The notes under the pieces are model-generated. The model had not been told where the DNA came from and ran no database searches. It saw only the letters and a list, made by a program, of their open reading frames with translations. This document shows positions 62,814-64,000 of a DNA stretch of 64,000 bases, one piece after another. Positions within the stretch are counted from its first letter, which is position 1; each line of letters opens with the position of its first letter. Source of the DNA: an uncultured Gemmatimonadales bacterium. Lineage in GTDB: Bacteria; Gemmatimonadota; Gemmatimonadetes; JACCXV01; JAHWKZ01. The translations under genes were made by a program, and so were the position numbers. The stretch lies in contig CAMYLR010000004.1 in NCBI GenBank assembly GCA_947259315.1, forward strand, positions 146,192 to 210,191, in the 5' to 3' direction.

Positions 62814-64000
62814 CAGGGTTCTTCTGTCAGATCAACGTTCTCTAGGGTCGACTCAATCGCCAGGCGCTTACCTAACCGATCGAGGTCAGCGCCTGTCTGA
62901 TCATCATGATACCGTGTTTTGGCGGCGAGAATCCGCGCGTGAAGTAACTGCAAGGAGGGGGCCGGTGGCGTTGCGGCGTCAAGCGAAGCGGTCATCGTCG
63001 TATCTTGCGGAGTAGCTGCTGCAGCGTAGCAGCGATGGGCGTGACCGTCTTCGAGCTTGAGCGCTAGCCGGACCGCCTCACCAGGACCAACTTCAACTCC
63101 AGTCAGTTCTTGCACAATACCGTCGAGCACCCGTCGGCGCTCCTGTACCCGACTGACAGACAAATCGCTGTCGTCAAAATGCCAACCGGCGCTCTTTAGT
63201 CTTCCCACGACCTGCAGTCTCTCCGCCCGCGCTTGAGCCCGGGTCGCCAAGACCCGCCATAGTCCTGCGAGCTCCGCCCGGTCTGATTGCAGGATCGCGA
63301 GTCTGGCGTAGATCTCGCTTACGAGCGATTCGTTTCCGGCGAGTGTATCCACGATCAGCGTGGAATCAAGCACCGGATCGATGTGGACAAAGGCGCGGTC
63401 GATCGCGCTGTGCTCCTCTATCGCTTGCCGAACCATGCCTCCGACATCGTGAGATTGGCGGGTGCGCAACTCTTGATCGACCTCAATGTGAACTTCTACG
63501 TGGATGCGATGACCGACGTAGTGCCCGCGCACGTCGTGGACACCCTTTACGCCACGAATTCCAACCGCCGATCGACGGACGTGGTCAAGCAGCTCAGGGG
63601 TGGGACTCTTTCCCATCAAGTAATCGATGTTTTGACGACCAAACCGGTAACCGCCAACGACGATCCAGGCCCCAACGACGATCCCGGCCAAGGGGTCGAT
63701 GGGCGCCCAACCGAGAGCCGAGCCGGCGACTCCGACCAAGGCCGCGAACGACGTTCCGATGTCGTTCTCGCACTCAACCGCGTTCGCGAGAATGGCCGGG
63801 CTATCCAAGGCCTCCCCACGCCGACGCAGGTACTTGGCCAATAGCAAATTGCCAACCATTGAAACCAGCAGCGCGCCCAGGGCCCAGAACGGCATTCGGA
63901 TTTGAGTTGCTCCGGCGATCAAGCGTTCAACCGCCGCTGGCCCTACCGAGAACCCGAGGATCCCGGTGAAGATCGCCACCCCGAGCGCGGCCAGCGGTTC
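62813..64000 (-). CDS. Cation diffusion facilitator (CDF) family protein with a long C-terminal extension, 5' end outside the window
   Basis: About 395 residues are visible; the first helices lie beyond position 64000, where the frame stays open. The visible part has the CDF helices TM4-TM6 and the C-terminal ferredoxin-like domain (GVHDVRGHYVGHRIHVEVHIEVDQ). In TM5 the usual HxxxD metal site reads ExxxD (AVECENDIGTS). A further ~190 residues follow the normal end of a CDF (after HIDPV) and match nothing I recognise; this part is helical and Arg-rich. The protein may export Mn, Fe or another metal. Its stop overlaps the O-antigen ligase-like gene start by one base. Confidence 0.82.
   Translation of the reverse strand, partial: EPLAALGVAIFTGILGFSVGPAAVERLIAGATQIRMPFWALGALLVSMVGNLLLAKYLRRRGEALDSPAILANAVECENDIGTSFAALVGVAGSALGWAPIDPLAGIVVGAWIVVGGYRFGRQNIDYLMGKSPTPELLDHVRRSAVGIRGVKGVHDVRGHYVGHRIHVEVHIEVDQELRTRQSHDVGGMVRQAIEEHSAIDRAFVHIDPVLDSTLIVDTLAGNESLVSEIYARLAILQSDRAELAGLWRVLATRAQARAERLQVVGRLKSAGWHFDDSDLSVSRVQERRRVLDGIVQELTGVEVGPGEAVRLALKLEDGHAHRCYAAAATPQDTTMTASLDAATPPAPSLQLLHARILAAKTRYHDDQTGADLDRLGKRLAIESTLENVDLTEEP

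Overview
This is a gene-dense, GC-rich (roughly 60% or more by eye) bacterial chromosome segment with about 62 protein genes, four tRNA genes and almost no non-coding space. The organism looks like a Gram-negative (diderm) bacterium: it has an outer-membrane surface-antigen barrel, TolC/RND efflux, a SPOR lipoprotein and Tat-exported redox enzymes. A FlgD/T9SS-type C-terminal domain protein and the housekeeping order yicC-gmk-rpoZ-coaBC-udg-dnaB-radA-PIN/TRAM-ispD-ispF suggest the FCB superphylum, with Gemmatimonadota or a neighbouring uncultured lineage as my best guess. That assignment is inference, not a placement.

Layout. 1-1.45 kb: the end of a GFA-type gene, two small orphan secreted proteins and tRNA-Pro. 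1.5-9.9 kb: M28 peptidase, a B12 radical SAM enzyme coupled to an M61 peptidase, an MFS exporter, an MscS channel and a 1-Cys peroxiredoxin. 9.9-15.6 kb: a minus-strand run of NHL protein, MerR regulator, gpsA, plsY, der and an AI-2E family permease. 15.7-24.9 kb: a block with a more accessory character, holding an alkaline-phosphatase-superfamily enzyme, a frame-broken potassium channel gene and a plus-strand RND efflux operon whose TolC carries a fused ABC-type substrate-binding domain. It ends at tRNA-Gly(CCC). 25-38.9 kb: a long minus-strand stretch of core genes (TPR protein, larC, thrC, ispF, ispD, PIN/TRAM, radA, dnaB, udg, coaBC, rpoZ, gmk, yicC, DUF1232, larB), many with 1-4 base stop/start overlaps. 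38.9-41.8 kb: four plus-strand genes (PPTase, outer-membrane barrel, EIIA-Ntr, zinc ribbon). 41.8-55.7 kb: minus-strand genes for a FlgD-like protein, SPOR lipoprotein, selB, recO, mgtE, two CorC/CNNM-type proteins, ybeY, pgpH-like HD protein, phoH, aspS and a secreted protein. 55.7-55.95 kb: tRNA-Gly(GCC) and tRNA-Cys. 56-61.3 kb: a redox/metal neighbourhood (SDR, cyclase-like protein, msrQ, msrP, ZIP transporter, multicopper oxidase). 61.4-64 kb: an O-antigen ligase-like protein and a cation-efflux protein with an unusual C-terminal extension, cut by the window edge.

How the genes work together. Most of the window is core metabolism and information processing: phospholipid and isoprenoid precursor synthesis, ribosome maturation (Der, YbeY), replication and repair (DnaB, RadA, RecO, UDG) and translation (AspS, SelB, tRNAs). 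The accessory interest lies in four places. One is the TolC fusion in the RND operon. A second is the multicopper oxidase-ZIP pair, which sits behind a DtxR/IdeR-like palindrome overlapping its promoter. A third is the atypical CDF protein. The fourth is the split nickel-pincer cofactor genes larB and larC without larA or larE in view. The palindrome GCGATCGC also appears far more often than base composition predicts. I saw no CRISPR array, phage, integrase or insertion sequence.
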